From NCBI GenBank assembly GCA_910586535.1, contig CAJUHS010000005.1, positions 62,001-126,000 of the forward strand: 64,000 bases of DNA, given 5' to 3'. Positions 17,521 through 26,115 of this stretch are shown here, piece after piece. Every line of letters starts with the position of its first letter. The first letter of the stretch is position 1. Under the pieces are notes generated by a model. The model was given only the letters and a program-made list of their open reading frames with translations. It had not been told where the DNA came from and did no database searches. This DNA is from an uncultured Oscillospiraceae bacterium (lineage in GTDB: Bacteria > Bacillota > Clostridia > Oscillospirales > Ruminococcaceae). The translations under genes were made by a program, and so were the position numbers.

Positions 17521-17812
17521 CGATGATTGAGAGTAGTAGCTTCGGAGGGTCGCTAAACAAGCTTCAGCTTGCAACAGAGAGCCGCAGAGGGTGGAATTGC
17601 GGCAGCGGATACCGGTGTGAATGGACTCATGAGGGCAAACCGAGGAACGGAATTTTTCGTTCGTTAGGGGCGACGCAGATCCGTGCGTTATTCGGGGCGC
17701 GTATGTCAGTACGTTGCATTGAGAGGCGTAATTTTTTACGCAACTTGGGTGGTACCGCAGGAACTTATATCCTGTCCCATTAAAGCCATAGGGCTTGTGG
17801 GACGGGTTTTTT
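17521..17812 (+). promoter_or_regulatory. T-box riboswitch, tryptophan specifier (TGG)
   Basis: All landmarks are visible. AGTA near 17531 is the 5' half of the specifier-loop motif. GAA-TGG-A places a Trp codon at 17622-17624. The T-box core TGGTACCGC is at 17750-17758. The terminator pairs CCTGTCCCA (17771-17779) with TGGGACGGG (17798-17806) and ends in T6. Uncharged tRNA-Trp would bind and prevent termination, so the downstream transporter is made when tryptophan is short. Confidence 0.95.
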
Positions 17813-17906
17813 GTTTTATTGGGTACACTAAACTCAAAACATTACTAAATTTAAATACACCGCTGTAAGCTGACACTTGCGGCACACCATGAAAGGATCG
17901 GTCACT

Positions 17907-18932
17907 ATGAAAAAAATCAAACTTGCAAAAATCGCCTCGCTTATTCTGACTGCGGCTATGGCAATGAGTTTCGCCTCCTGCTCAAACAAAAACACAGATA
18001 ACGGAGGAAATGACGTAGGAAACGCCTCATCGGACGGCTACAAAGCAGGCGTTATCCAGTACGGCAGCCACCCATCGCTTGACAACTGCTACGCAGGCGT
18101 TGAGGAGGCTCTCAAGGCTGCTGGGATCACCGACATCGACCGTCAGGACGGTAATTTCGACAGCGCCACCTGCGATACTATAGCGAAAAATATGGTTGCA
18201 AAAAATTATGATATCATCTACGCTATTGCAACTCCTGCGGCTGTTTCGGCTTACGCTGCCGCAGCTAACACGGATATCCCGGTAATTTTCTGCGCGGTTT
18301 CCGACCCTGTTGCGGCGGGTATCGTTGAGGACATGGCTGCTCCCGGCGGCAACTGCACCGGTACATCAGATATTCTGGATTTCAGTTCTCAGGTGGAGCT
18401 TATTCAGGCTCTTCAGCCCGACGTTAAGAAGATAGGCGTTTTGTACACCACAAGCGAGGCTAACTCCGTTTCCCAGCTTGCAAGCCTTAAGGAAGTCGCC
18501 GAAAGCAAGGGACTTGAAATCGTGGAGCAGGGCGTACAGGGTGCGGCGGACGTTCCCCAGGCGGCGATGACCCTCGCTGCAAAGGTAGACTGCATAAACA
18601 ATTTCACCGATAACAACGTTGTAAGCAACCTTACCGTTCTTCTGGAGCAGGCAAACGCTGCCGGAATACCGGTTTACGGCTCCGAGGTTGAGCAGGTATC
18701 CAACGGCTGCATGGCTTCAATAAGCATTGATTATGTCGCTCTCGGCAAGGTAACGGGCGAAATGGGCGTACGCGTTCTGAACGGCGAAAGCGCGGGGACT
18801 ATCGCGGTCGGACAGATATCCGAGGGTACTCCCGTTGTGAACACCAAGGTAATGGAGAAGTTCAATATCGCGCTTCCCGAAGCATATGCTAACGCTGAAA
18901 AGGTTACGACCGATACCGAGGCGGCTGAATAA
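17907..18932 (+). CDS. trpX: ABC transporter substrate-binding lipoprotein, tryptophan type
   Basis: 341 residues from the ATG at 17907 (AAAGGA 9 bp upstream). Lipoprotein signal peptide with lipobox FASC. The body (YGSHPSLDNCYAGVEEALK, VIFCAVSDPVAAG, YGSEVEQVSNGCMASISIDY) is the COG2984 / TrpX type. Proteins of this type are encoded behind Trp T-boxes in streptococci and clostridia as trpXYZ. The Trp T-box directly upstream supports tryptophan or a precursor as substrate. Confidence 0.88.
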   Translation: MKKIKLAKIASLILTAAMAMSFASCSNKNTDNGGNDVGNASSDGYKAGVIQYGSHPSLDNCYAGVEEALKAAGITDIDRQDGNFDSATCDTIAKNMVAKNYDIIYAIATPAAVSAYAAAANTDIPVIFCAVSDPVAAGIVEDMAAPGGNCTGTSDILDFSSQVELIQALQPDVKKIGVLYTTSEANSVSQLASLKEVAESKGLEIVEQGVQGAADVPQAAMTLAAKVDCINNFTDNNVVSNLTVLLEQANAAGIPVYGSEVEQVSNGCMASISIDYVALGKVTGEMGVRVLNGESAGTIAVGQISEGTPVVNTKVMEKFNIALPEAYANAEKVTTDTEAAE

Positions 18933-18946
18933 CTAAAATAGTTGCA

Positions 18947-18972
18947 GGGGACGGGTCTCCCGCCCCCTTGTT
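18947..18972 (+). terminator. Hairpin between trpX and trpY
   Basis: GGGG-A-CGGG pairs with CCCG-CCCC around a 3-nt loop, then TTGTTATTT. Could be a partial terminator lowering permease expression relative to the binding protein. Confidence 0.5.
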
Positions 18973-19039
18973 ATTTCTAATGCTTTTGATGATAGACCGC
19001 TTCAGCATTCCGTCAGCTGTTCTAATGTCTGTATAACCC

Positions 19040-19068
19040 TTGTAAATCCGTGCAAAATATGGTATAAT
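19040..19068 (+). promoter_or_regulatory. Internal promoter before trpY
   Basis: TTGTAA (19040-19045), 17-bp spacer, TATAAT (19063-19068). It would allow permease expression independent of the T-box. Confidence 0.6.
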
Positions 19069-19101
19069 AAATATCATAAAATTTCAGCGAGGTAATTTTT
19101 T

Positions 19102-19998
19102 ATGGATATAGTAATGAATGTTTTACGCGTAACACTTGAAGAGGGACTTATGTACGCCCTGCTTGCAATAGGTGTTTACATAACCTACAGCATACTGGAC
19201 TTCCCCGACCTGTCCGTGGACGGCACTATGCCCATGGGCGCGATAGTCACGGCGGTGCTTATCATACACGGCGTGAACCCATGGCTCTGCCTTGCGATAA
19301 CCTTTGCACTGGGAATGGCTTGCGGCGCGGTAACGGGACTTCTCCATGTCAGGCTGAATATACGTCCGCTTTTGTGCGGTATTATTGTGTACACCGCCAT
19401 GCTGTCCCTTAATTTAGTAATTCTTTTCAAAGGCAACAACGGAATTACCGTGGCTTCTTTTTTCAAAAAGCCGACAATTTTCAACAGCGGCATTGCAGAA
19501 TTTTTTCCCGAAAAGTGGAAGATCGTTATACTGTCTCTGATATTGGTAGTCATCTGCAAAATTATTATGGATTTTTACCTGAAAACCAAGTCGGGACTTC
19601 TTCTCCGCGCCACGGGGGACAACGAGCGGTACGTTACCATGCTTGCCAAGGATCCGGGCTACACAAAAATTCTGGGACTTGCAATAGGCAACGGCTTTGC
19701 GGCTCTGTCCGGCTGCGTTATCGCGCAGCAGAAAGGCTCCGCCGATCAGCAAATGGGCGTTGGCATGGTAGTATTGGGACTTGCTTCGGTAATTATCGGT
19801 CTGAGCGTTTTCAAAAAAGTAAAGTTCATGAAAGCCACTACCATGGTGATTTTGGGCAGTATTCTCTATAAAGCGTTCCTGTCGGCTGCGCTGGCGATGA
19901 ATCTTCCCACAGAGTACCTGAAGCTGCTTATGGCGGTACTGTTTACCCTTGCGCTGGTATTCAGCGAGAAATTCAAGGGTAAGAAAAAACGTGCGTAA
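19102..19998 (+). CDS. trpY: ABC transporter permease, tryptophan type
   Basis: 298 residues with about eight membrane spans and the COG4120 signature (TYSILDFPDLSVDGTMPMGA; RATGDNERYVTMLAKDPG). Partner of the upstream binding protein; the matching ATPase is 4.2 kb further on. The 3' end (VLFTLALVFSEKFKG) is partly duplicated at 20561-20608 after the next gene. Confidence 0.88.
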   Translation: MDIVMNVLRVTLEEGLMYALLAIGVYITYSILDFPDLSVDGTMPMGAIVTAVLIIHGVNPWLCLAITFALGMACGAVTGLLHVRLNIRPLLCGIIVYTAMLSLNLVILFKGNNGITVASFFKKPTIFNSGIAEFFPEKWKIVILSLILVVICKIIMDFYLKTKSGLLLRATGDNERYVTMLAKDPGYTKILGLAIGNGFAALSGCVIAQQKGSADQQMGVGMVVLGLASVIIGLSVFKKVKFMKATTMVILGSILYKAFLSAALAMNLPTEYLKLLMAVLFTLALVFSEKFKGKKKRA

Positions 19999-20053
19999 CA
20001 GCTTGTATAAATATAATTTGCAGCATTATTTTTATTGATACGGGGTAAAACAT

Positions 20054-20554
20054 ATGCAAAAAAATCAGCGGCAAAAATTGATAATTGTAACAGGCTCTCC
20101 CTGCGTTGGCAAAACGACCGTTACGGATACGCTTTTCACTTGCTATGAAAACAGCGCGTTTTTCGACGGCGACTGGGCATGGTGCGTAAATCCGTTTTCC
20201 CTTAACGATAGGAGAATGCGTAACGGAGATAAAACGATGTCTTTCGCATTGTCCACATACCTAAATTCAGAATTTGACTATGTTTTCTTTTCGACTGTGA
20301 TCGCTGTAGATAAGACCATTCGTGAGAACATTCTGAAAGATATAACGGCAAAGGATTTTTCGGTAACATCATTTACCCTGACCTGTTCTGAGGAAACTCT
20401 GCTTGAACGCCACAAAAAGCGCGGAGATAAAAATGAATGCTCCTTTTTCTGGCTGCATTTGAAGCCGCTTGAGGGCGACTATGTTATTGATACGGACAAT
20501 AAAAGCGTACAGCAAATAGTTGACGAAATGAGAAAAATTATTGATGAGGAATAA
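20054..20554 (+). CDS. P-loop small-molecule kinase-like protein
   Basis: 166 residues. The P-loop is VTGSPCVGKTTVTD (residues about 12-24); FFDGDWAW follows where substrate-binding acidic residues sit in shikimate/gluconate-kinase-like proteins. The LERHKKRGD stretch resembles the lid region. Substrate unknown. It sits between trpY and a second copy of the trpY 3' end, so it interrupts the transporter operon. Confidence 0.72.
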   Translation: MQKNQRQKLIIVTGSPCVGKTTVTDTLFTCYENSAFFDGDWAWCVNPFSLNDRRMRNGDKTMSFALSTYLNSEFDYVFFSTVIAVDKTIRENILKDITAKDFSVTSFTLTCSEETLLERHKKRGDKNECSFFWLHLKPLEGDYVIDTDNKSVQQIVDEMRKIIDEE

Positions 20555-20560
20555 TGTTTA

Positions 20561-20608
20561 CGGAGGTGCTGTTTGCTCTTGCGCCGGTGTTCAGCGAGAA
20601 ATTCAAGG
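20561..20608 (+). pseudogene. Remnant: second, diverged copy of the trpY 3' end
   Basis: Matches 19931-19978 at 41 of 48 positions, including 19 identical bases in a row. It would encode EVLFALAPVFSEKFK, against AVLFTLALVFSEKFK in trpY. Begins 6 bp after the stop of the kinase gene. Confidence 0.85.
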
Positions 20609-20810
20609 AACGGGGAATACCCCGCAGGCAAAGTCACACCCAAAGCAAAATACAAAATTCCTGATATTTGATATGCCCCTTCAAGGAGGCGGGGAAATTT
20701 TTTATGAATTATAAAAATTTATTGGACTACACTACGCCGTAACGAAACAGGCGGATATAGAGTACGCTCCTACAAGCGCGTATGCAAAGATATTTTTAAG
20801 GGGAATATTT

Positions 20811-21356
20811 ATGAAGATTGATGATTTACATATTGTTAATTACTGTCACCCCAGTTGCACGCCTTTGCTGAACATCATGCGCTTGCCGAAAGACGAGGCG
20901 TTTGCGCTGGCATATAAAATGGCTGGGCAGAACAAGGATACTACTGCGTTCTACAGGTTTGCAGATTTTGATAATTATTATCCAAGGCGCTTGCAAACTG
21001 ACAAGCTATTACACGCACGATTTGTAGAACTCGGTGGTAAACCTTTGCAGGAACACCCTCTTTCATTTGTTCTACAAGGAAGTGCTTATCTGAACGATTG
21101 GTTTGATAACGGAATTGTTACAAAGATACCGCTAAATCGTATTTCTTCTGACTATATTAGCTTTACATATGGTGATAGTATGGCTTCCATTAAAAAGCAT
21201 AGTGAGTTTACTATGCTTACAAAGGATATGCTTTTAAAGGTGATGTCGGATTATGACGGCACACTGGAGGATTTTATGAATAATATTGAAAAACAGTATC
21301 ATTATATAGAAGTGCAGGTTTGGGATGACGAATGTGTAATACTAAACACCAATTAA
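20811..21356 (+). CDS. Conserved-looking protein of unknown function
   Basis: 181 residues, not assigned. Starts MKIDDLHIVNYCHPSCTPLL and contains FYRFADFDNYYPRR and FTYGDSMASIKKH; no membrane segment or signal peptide. I have the impression of similar hypothetical proteins in other Firmicutes but no function. Ribosome binding site AAGGGG. The last codons lie inside MITE-like repeat copy 1, so the native C-terminus was altered by that insertion. Confidence 0.7.
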   Translation: MKIDDLHIVNYCHPSCTPLLNIMRLPKDEAFALAYKMAGQNKDTTAFYRFADFDNYYPRRLQTDKLLHARFVELGGKPLQEHPLSFVLQGSAYLNDWFDNGIVTKIPLNRISSDYISFTYGDSMASIKKHSEFTMLTKDMLLKVMSDYDGTLEDFMNNIEKQYHYIEVQVWDDECVILNTN

Positions 21357-21438
21357 AAAATGTATAAAAAATCAATTCAAAATTCACGTATATGATTTTG
21401 ACGCAGATTTTTTATTTGCATTTTTAATTGGTGTTGAG
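21342..21438. repeat. MITE-like palindromic repeat, copy 1
   Basis: About 97 bp with imperfect terminal inverted repeats CTAAACACCAATTAAAAA and the TTTTTAATTGGTGTTGAG end. Homologous to 49257-49355 and 61500-61595. The middle shared part contains GCAGATTTTTTAT. No coding capacity. Confidence 0.8.
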
Positions 21439-21447
21439 GATAAGAAC

Positions 21448-22014
21448 ATGGATAATTTGATTTTAGTAACTCCAACAAAAGAGCATGAAGCGCAAGTAAT
21501 GGAATTCCGTGAAGAAATGCTGAAAAACGGCGAGGGCTTTTATGGGTGTTCCGGTTTAAATAGTGTGTCCAGCTATGACGAATGGCTGGACTTTGAGGGA
21601 CGATTTGAACGTCTTGGCTGGACTCCGTCTTCTACATACCTTGGCATTCGTATTTCCGACGGCAGACTTATTGGAATGATCGATTTGAGACACGAGCTTT
21701 CCGGCTTTTTGCTGAAATATAACGGTCAAATTGGCTACAGTGTCCGACCGTCGGAGCGCAAAAAGGGTTATGCCAGTCAGATGTTGTTACTTGTACTAAA
21801 AAAAGCTGAAAACTTTGGTTATAAAAAAGTTCTTGTGTGTTGCAACAAGGCAAATGCTCAATCCGCCAGAGTGATACAAAAGCGCGGCGGTGCGCTTGAA
21901 AATGAAGTGGTTCACGAGTTCAGTCCTCCCAACAAACCTGACATTATACAACGGTATTGGATTGAAACAGATTGCAATTATCGAAAATTTGATACCTTTA
22001 CAATTTCCGGTTGA
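21448..22014 (+). CDS. GNAT family N-acetyltransferase
   Basis: 188 residues. The acetyl-CoA site is visible as GYSVRPSERKKGYASQMLLL, and CNKANAQSARVIQKRGG is the C-terminal GNAT segment. After RYWIE an extra 20 residues follow that look unlike the family. Ribosome binding site is a weak GAGGA 8 bp upstream, just outside the repeat. A second, orphan GNAT-like 3' end follows in frame. Confidence 0.85.
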   Translation: MDNLILVTPTKEHEAQVMEFREEMLKNGEGFYGCSGLNSVSSYDEWLDFEGRFERLGWTPSSTYLGIRISDGRLIGMIDLRHELSGFLLKYNGQIGYSVRPSERKKGYASQMLLLVLKKAENFGYKKVLVCCNKANAQSARVIQKRGGALENEVVHEFSPPNKPDIIQRYWIETDCNYRKFDTFTISG

Positions 22015-22116
22015 GCAGTAAATAAATCATTTGAAAGCATCGCTTCGCGGAAATTAGCAGAAAAACTGAATTTTGTGCAAACGTCCGAATGTATGACCGT
22101 AAAAAAACGATTCTGA
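22015..22116 (+). pseudogene. Orphan 3' end of a GNAT-like gene
   Basis: In frame after the stop of the preceding gene, 33 residues read NKSFESIASRKLAEKLNFVQ followed by TSECMTVKKRF-stop. N-x-x-S-x-x-L-A-E-K-L-x-F is the typical C-terminal segment of an acetyltransferase. No start codon context, so a remnant rather than a gene. Confidence 0.6.
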
Positions 22117-22143
22117 AAATTTGAAAATTAAGGATAAAAAATT

Positions 22144-22701
22144 ATGTGCAAAGAAAAACTTGTAAACCGATGCAGTTGGGTAAATATGAAAAATCCGCTC
22201 TATGTGCAGTACCACGACAGCGAGTGGGGCGTTCCTCTGCACGATGACAGGCGGCTGTTTGAAATGCTGATATTGGAGGGCTTTCAGGCGGGACTAACAT
22301 GGGAGTGCATACTGAACAAAAGGGAGAATTTCCGATGTGCCTTTGACGGCTTCGACCCAGAAATCATCAGCCGATATGATGATATAAAATGTGCGGAGCT
22401 GCTGAACGACGAGGGCATTATCCGCAACAGGCTGAAAATAAAAGCGGCTGTGCAAAACAGCAGCGCGTTCCTGAAAATACAAAAGGAATACGGTTCGTTT
22501 GACCGTTACATATGGGGATTTACGGACGGAAAAGTCGTTTATGAGAGCTGTGATATTCGGACGACTTCGCCGCTGTCCGACCAAATTTCAAAGGATCTCA
22601 AAAAGCGCGGAATGAAGTTTGTCGGCTCAACGATCATTTATTCATATTTGCAGGCGGTTGGCATTATCAACGGACATGAAAAGGACTGCGATTTTATGTA
22701 A
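22144..22701 (+). CDS. tag: DNA-3-methyladenine glycosylase I (Tag)
   Basis: 185 residues, family length. Starts with the zinc-binding and recognition segment RCSWVNMKNPLYVQYHDSEWG, cut here: RCSWV...YHDSEWGVP. LFEMLILEGFQAGLTWECIL and FVGSTIIYSYLQAVGIINGHE are Tag signatures. It excises 3-methyladenine from alkylated DNA. Sits among accessory genes inside the transporter operon. Confidence 0.93.
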   Translation: MCKEKLVNRCSWVNMKNPLYVQYHDSEWGVPLHDDRRLFEMLILEGFQAGLTWECILNKRENFRCAFDGFDPEIISRYDDIKCAELLNDEGIIRNRLKIKAAVQNSSAFLKIQKEYGSFDRYIWGFTDGKVVYESCDIRTTSPLSDQISKDLKKRGMKFVGSTIIYSYLQAVGIINGHEKDCDFM

Positions 22702-22720
22702 AAATAAAAGGAGAACAACA

Positions 22721-23401
22721 ATGAAACTACAGATAAGCGACAATCTTATAAAACACTATTTGCGAAATGTATACTTTATCAACGGACACAGCTGCGCGGG
22801 GAAATCCACCATGGCAAAAATGCTTTCCGAGCGGTACGATATGATTTGGTGCGGCGAGAATTATCACGACGCTTTCCCGCGTGAAAAGCTGTCCCGCTGG
22901 AAGCAGCCGGGACTGTGCTATTTTGACACAATGAACGGCTGGGAGGAATGGCTCAGCATGACTCCCAAGGAGCATTGGGAATGGACATACAACGTGTCCC
23001 AAGAGTGCATTGAAATAGAAATATGCGAGCTTATCAAACTGTCCGCAGACGGAAAGAAAATTATTGTCGATACGAACATACCGCCCGACGTTCTGCGGGA
23101 AATTTCCGATTACAATAATGTTGCCATTATGCTCTGCGATCCGCCGGATATTTGTTTCTCGCGCTTTTTCGACCGCGACGACCCCGAAAAACAATTTATG
23201 CTGGAGCAGATAAAAAAATGCAAAGACCCCGACGCCGCTCTCAAAAATTTTAACTCATGGGCTTTGTACCACCCTCCTGTGGAGATCGACTGGAACAACA
23301 CGGGTTTTTTTACCTACACGCGCTCCGATTTTGAAAACGATACGCGGGAGGAAGTTCTCAGCATTTTAGCGGAACATTTCGGACTGAACGGTAACAATTA
23401 A
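22721..23401 (+). CDS. P-loop kinase-like / AAA family protein
   Basis: 226 residues from the ATG at 22721 behind AAAAGGAG. P-loop VYFINGHSCAGKSTMAKML (residues about 14-32); later IIVDTNIPPDVL and MLCDPPDICFSRFFDRDDPEKQ look like a nucleotide-kinase lid. Substrate unknown; it resembles zeta-toxin/CPT-type kinases only in general plan. Third P-loop kinase among the accessory genes of this region. Confidence 0.72.
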   Translation: MKLQISDNLIKHYLRNVYFINGHSCAGKSTMAKMLSERYDMIWCGENYHDAFPREKLSRWKQPGLCYFDTMNGWEEWLSMTPKEHWEWTYNVSQECIEIEICELIKLSADGKKIIVDTNIPPDVLREISDYNNVAIMLCDPPDICFSRFFDRDDPEKQFMLEQIKKCKDPDAALKNFNSWALYHPPVEIDWNNTGFFTYTRSDFENDTREEVLSILAEHFGLNGNN

Positions 23402-23530
23402 GAAAAAATCATATAATAAGTCTGCCCAAACAGACAGCGGTCACGCGGCGAAATTTTGAAAATGTCTGCAATGTGCCAGGCGAGATAAATAATATCAATT
23501 TTTAAAATAATAAAAACCGGAGATAAAATT

Positions 23531-24148
23531 ATGAAACCAAAAGCTGTTCGGAAAAAGCTTTTAACGGCAGCGTTAATTGTAATCGGCGTATTAATACTCA
23601 CAACCGCCGCCGCATTGATTTCATTGGAAGTGCGTACAAACGCCATGCTTGATGATTATTCGACGGTATATGACAATGAAAAATATCAGAAAAATGTCAT
23701 GGCGGATAATGTGGAAGTAATAACGCAAGATATTTCCTGCGGGTATGCTGTAATAGAAATGTTTTCGTCGTGGGACGGCAAAAGCATTACGGAAGAAGCT
23801 CTTTACAGTGAATACGGCAGAGTAGTTGCTTCAACGGGTAGTCTTTTCGTGATGAAATGAACAAACAGTTCCCCGAGTACACAACAACAATGCATAAATA
23901 TTTATCAAATACCGAATTGATAGACAAGGTTTATAACAGCCTTTCAAGGGGGATACCTGTTCCGTTTGAGTGGGGCAGCGCCGTATAACGGTGAAGAGGC
24001 GCTTCGGGAATTTATTTCCCACTCCTTTAAAAATACGGATTTTTTCAAGCTTGAAGCTTATCATAGAAGTGAAACCGCCAAATCGGGGAGAGTTCTTGAA
24101 AAATCCCCAATGCGCGTCACGGACACGGCGGAACGCTTTGTAAAATAA
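23531..24148 (+). pseudogene. Membrane-anchored C39-like peptidase, broken by two frameshifts
   Basis: Three frames add up to one gene. Frame one (23531-23860) gives a basic start, a membrane segment (KKLLTAALIVIGVLILTTAA) and DISCGYAVIEMFSSWDG, the catalytic-Cys region of C39-like peptidases. A -1 shift near 23848 leads to DEMNKQFPEYTTTMHKYLS and PVPFEWG. A +1 shift near 23975 leads to APYNGEEALREF, ending at 24148. The segment that should carry the catalytic His appears missing. Either a decayed gene or assembly errors. Confidence 0.6.
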
Positions 24149-24245
24149 AATATTTCTCCATATAATGAGGTGTGCTGCTGCATTGCGAGGGATATGTACA
24201 GAATTTAACTTTCAACTATCAACTGTAAGAATCGAGGTCAATAAA

Positions 24246-25019
24246 ATGCTTGAACTAAACAATATCACAAAAATTTTTAACGCGGGAACAGTTGACGAGA
24301 CTACCCTTTTCGACAACTTTTCCTTTAAGCTTGACAAGGGAGAATTTGCGGCGGTCATAGGCTCCAACGGCAGCGGAAAGACCACCCTGCTGAACCTTGC
24401 CTGCGGCACTATCAGGCCCGACAGCGGCACTATCCTTTTTAAAGGCGAGGACATCACAAAGCTCCCCGAACACAAGCGCGCAAAAACTATCGGGCGGGTC
24501 TTGCAGGATCCACGTCTCGGTACCTGCGGCAACCTTACCATACTTGAAAATATGGCTCTTGCGGACAACAAAAACAAGCCCTTCGGCTTGGGCGCAGGAG
24601 TCAACAAAAAGCGTATGGACTACTACAAAAGTCTGCTGGAGACCTGCGGAATGGGTCTGGAGAACAGACTGAACGTCCCCGTGGGAAATTTAAGCGGCGG
24701 ACAGCGTCAGGCGGCGGCTCTGATAATCGCCTCCATGACGGACATTGACCTGCTTGTCCTTGACGAGCATACAGCGGCTCTCGACCCCAAGTCCTCGGAA
24801 ACTCTTATGGAGATAACAGACAAGGTGGTCAAAGAGAAGAACCTTACCACACTTATGGTTACTCACAACCTGCGGTTCGCCATAGAATACGGTACAAGGC
24901 TTGTGATGATGCACGAGGGCAGGTGCGTACTTGACATTAAGGGTGAGGAAAAGAAAAACGCCGAGGTTGACGATCTGTTGAAAATATTCAACGAGATAAG
25001 TATTGAAATGGGGAACTGA
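24246..25019 (+). CDS. trpZ: ABC transporter ATP-binding protein, tryptophan type
   Basis: 257 residues from the ATG at 24246. Walker A GSNGSGKTT, signature LSGGQRQAAALIIA, Walker B LLVLDEHTAALD and H-loop THN are intact. The COG1101 form pairs with COG2984/COG4120 proteins, so it should be the ATPase for the TrpX-TrpY pair 4.2 kb upstream. Its distance from the T-box suggests it now depends on read-through or its own promoter. Ends 1 bp before the next gene. Confidence 0.87.
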   Translation: MLELNNITKIFNAGTVDETTLFDNFSFKLDKGEFAAVIGSNGSGKTTLLNLACGTIRPDSGTILFKGEDITKLPEHKRAKTIGRVLQDPRLGTCGNLTILENMALADNKNKPFGLGAGVNKKRMDYYKSLLETCGMGLENRLNVPVGNLSGGQRQAAALIIASMTDIDLLVLDEHTAALDPKSSETLMEITDKVVKEKNLTTLMVTHNLRFAIEYGTRLVMMHEGRCVLDIKGEEKKNAEVDDLLKIFNEISIEMGN

Positions 25020-25020
25020 T

Positions 25021-25971
25021 ATGAAAATTGCAATTCTTGAAGCGGGAACTGTCTCCCGCGGAGATATTTCCTTTGAGGAGCTGTACAGCTTGGGCGACGT
25101 TACAGAGTACCGCCTGACGCCAATTGACAAGATCGTGGAAAACGTCGGGAACGCAGAGGCTGTCCTCTGTAACAAGACCCCATTTACCGCTGACGTGCTT
25201 AAAGCCTGTCCGAACCTGAAATACATCGGATTATGCGCTACCGGCTACAACAACATAGACCTGAAAACCTGCCGCGAGCTTGGAATAACCGTCAGCAACG
25301 TCCCCGCCTACTCCACAGGAGCGGTGGCTCAGCAGGTGTTCTCGTTCATACTTGATTTTTTCAGCAGGACTTACGAGTACGGCGGGTTTGTCCGTGACGG
25401 GGGCTGGCTGAAGTCGGAGACCTTTTCAGACTTCGTTTTTCCCACCCGCGAGCTTGAGGGAAAAACTATCGGCGTGATTGGCTACGGTTCAATAGGCAGA
25501 CGTGTGGCGTGTATCGCCCGCGCTTTCGGTATGAACGTTATCGTGAACACCAGAACTGCCAAGCAGGACAGCTCAGTGCGGTTTGTCGGCATAAAAGAGC
25601 TTTTTTCGGAGTCGGATATTATCACTGCTCATTGTCCCCTTACTGAGGAAACGCGGGGACTTATCGGCAGGGAGAACCTTGCGCTCTGCAAGCCCTCCTG
25701 CATAGTGATAAATACCAGCCGAGGCGACGTGGTGGACGAACAGGCTCTTGCAGACGCGCTTAACGGCGGAAGAATTGCAGGCGCGGCTCTTGATGTGCTC
25801 CGCTCCGAGCCTATGTCGGGGAACTGTCCGCTTTTGGGAGCTAAAAACTGCATTATTACTCCTCATGTTGCATGGGCGGCTTTAGAGACCCGCGAAAAAC
25901 TGGTAAAAACAGTCGTTGAAAATCTTAAGGCATATATCGGCGGAAGTCCTGTAAATACGGTCACAGACTGA
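25021..25971 (+). CDS. D-2-hydroxyacid dehydrogenase
   Basis: 316 residues from the ATG at 25021, next to the trpZ stop. NAD-binding motif GVIGYGSIGRRVA (G-x-G-x2-G). NTSRGDVVDEQAL and the PHVAWA catalytic His region are as in glycerate dehydrogenase/hydroxypyruvate reductase-like members. It reduces a 2-keto acid to the D-hydroxy acid; substrate unknown. Being coupled to trpZ, an indole-pyruvate-like substrate is possible but only a guess. Confidence 0.88.
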   Translation: MKIAILEAGTVSRGDISFEELYSLGDVTEYRLTPIDKIVENVGNAEAVLCNKTPFTADVLKACPNLKYIGLCATGYNNIDLKTCRELGITVSNVPAYSTGAVAQQVFSFILDFFSRTYEYGGFVRDGGWLKSETFSDFVFPTRELEGKTIGVIGYGSIGRRVACIARAFGMNVIVNTRTAKQDSSVRFVGIKELFSESDIITAHCPLTEETRGLIGRENLALCKPSCIVINTSRGDVVDEQALADALNGGRIAGAALDVLRSEPMSGNCPLLGAKNCIITPHVAWAALETREKLVKTVVENLKAYIGGSPVNTVTD

Positions 25972-26115
25972 ATATCATAAGTATATTTTCTTACAGCAAT
26001 TCTGCTTTGAAAATGTAAACAAAAGCTTTCGCCAAAATCCAAATATTCAAGATTTTCGGCTCGACTTTTGTACATTTTATGCATGGAATTGCCGTAAAAA
26101 GAAAGGACGTTTATC

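Noticed and set aside
20704..20742. Short ORF MNYKNLLDYTTP behind AAGGAGG
   Set aside because: Only 12 codons and no repeat context; could be a gene start remnant but cannot be supported.
23402..23530. Gene 3' remnant after the kinase at 22721
   Set aside because: A short open frame ending in AAKF exists, but nothing in it resembles a known gene end.
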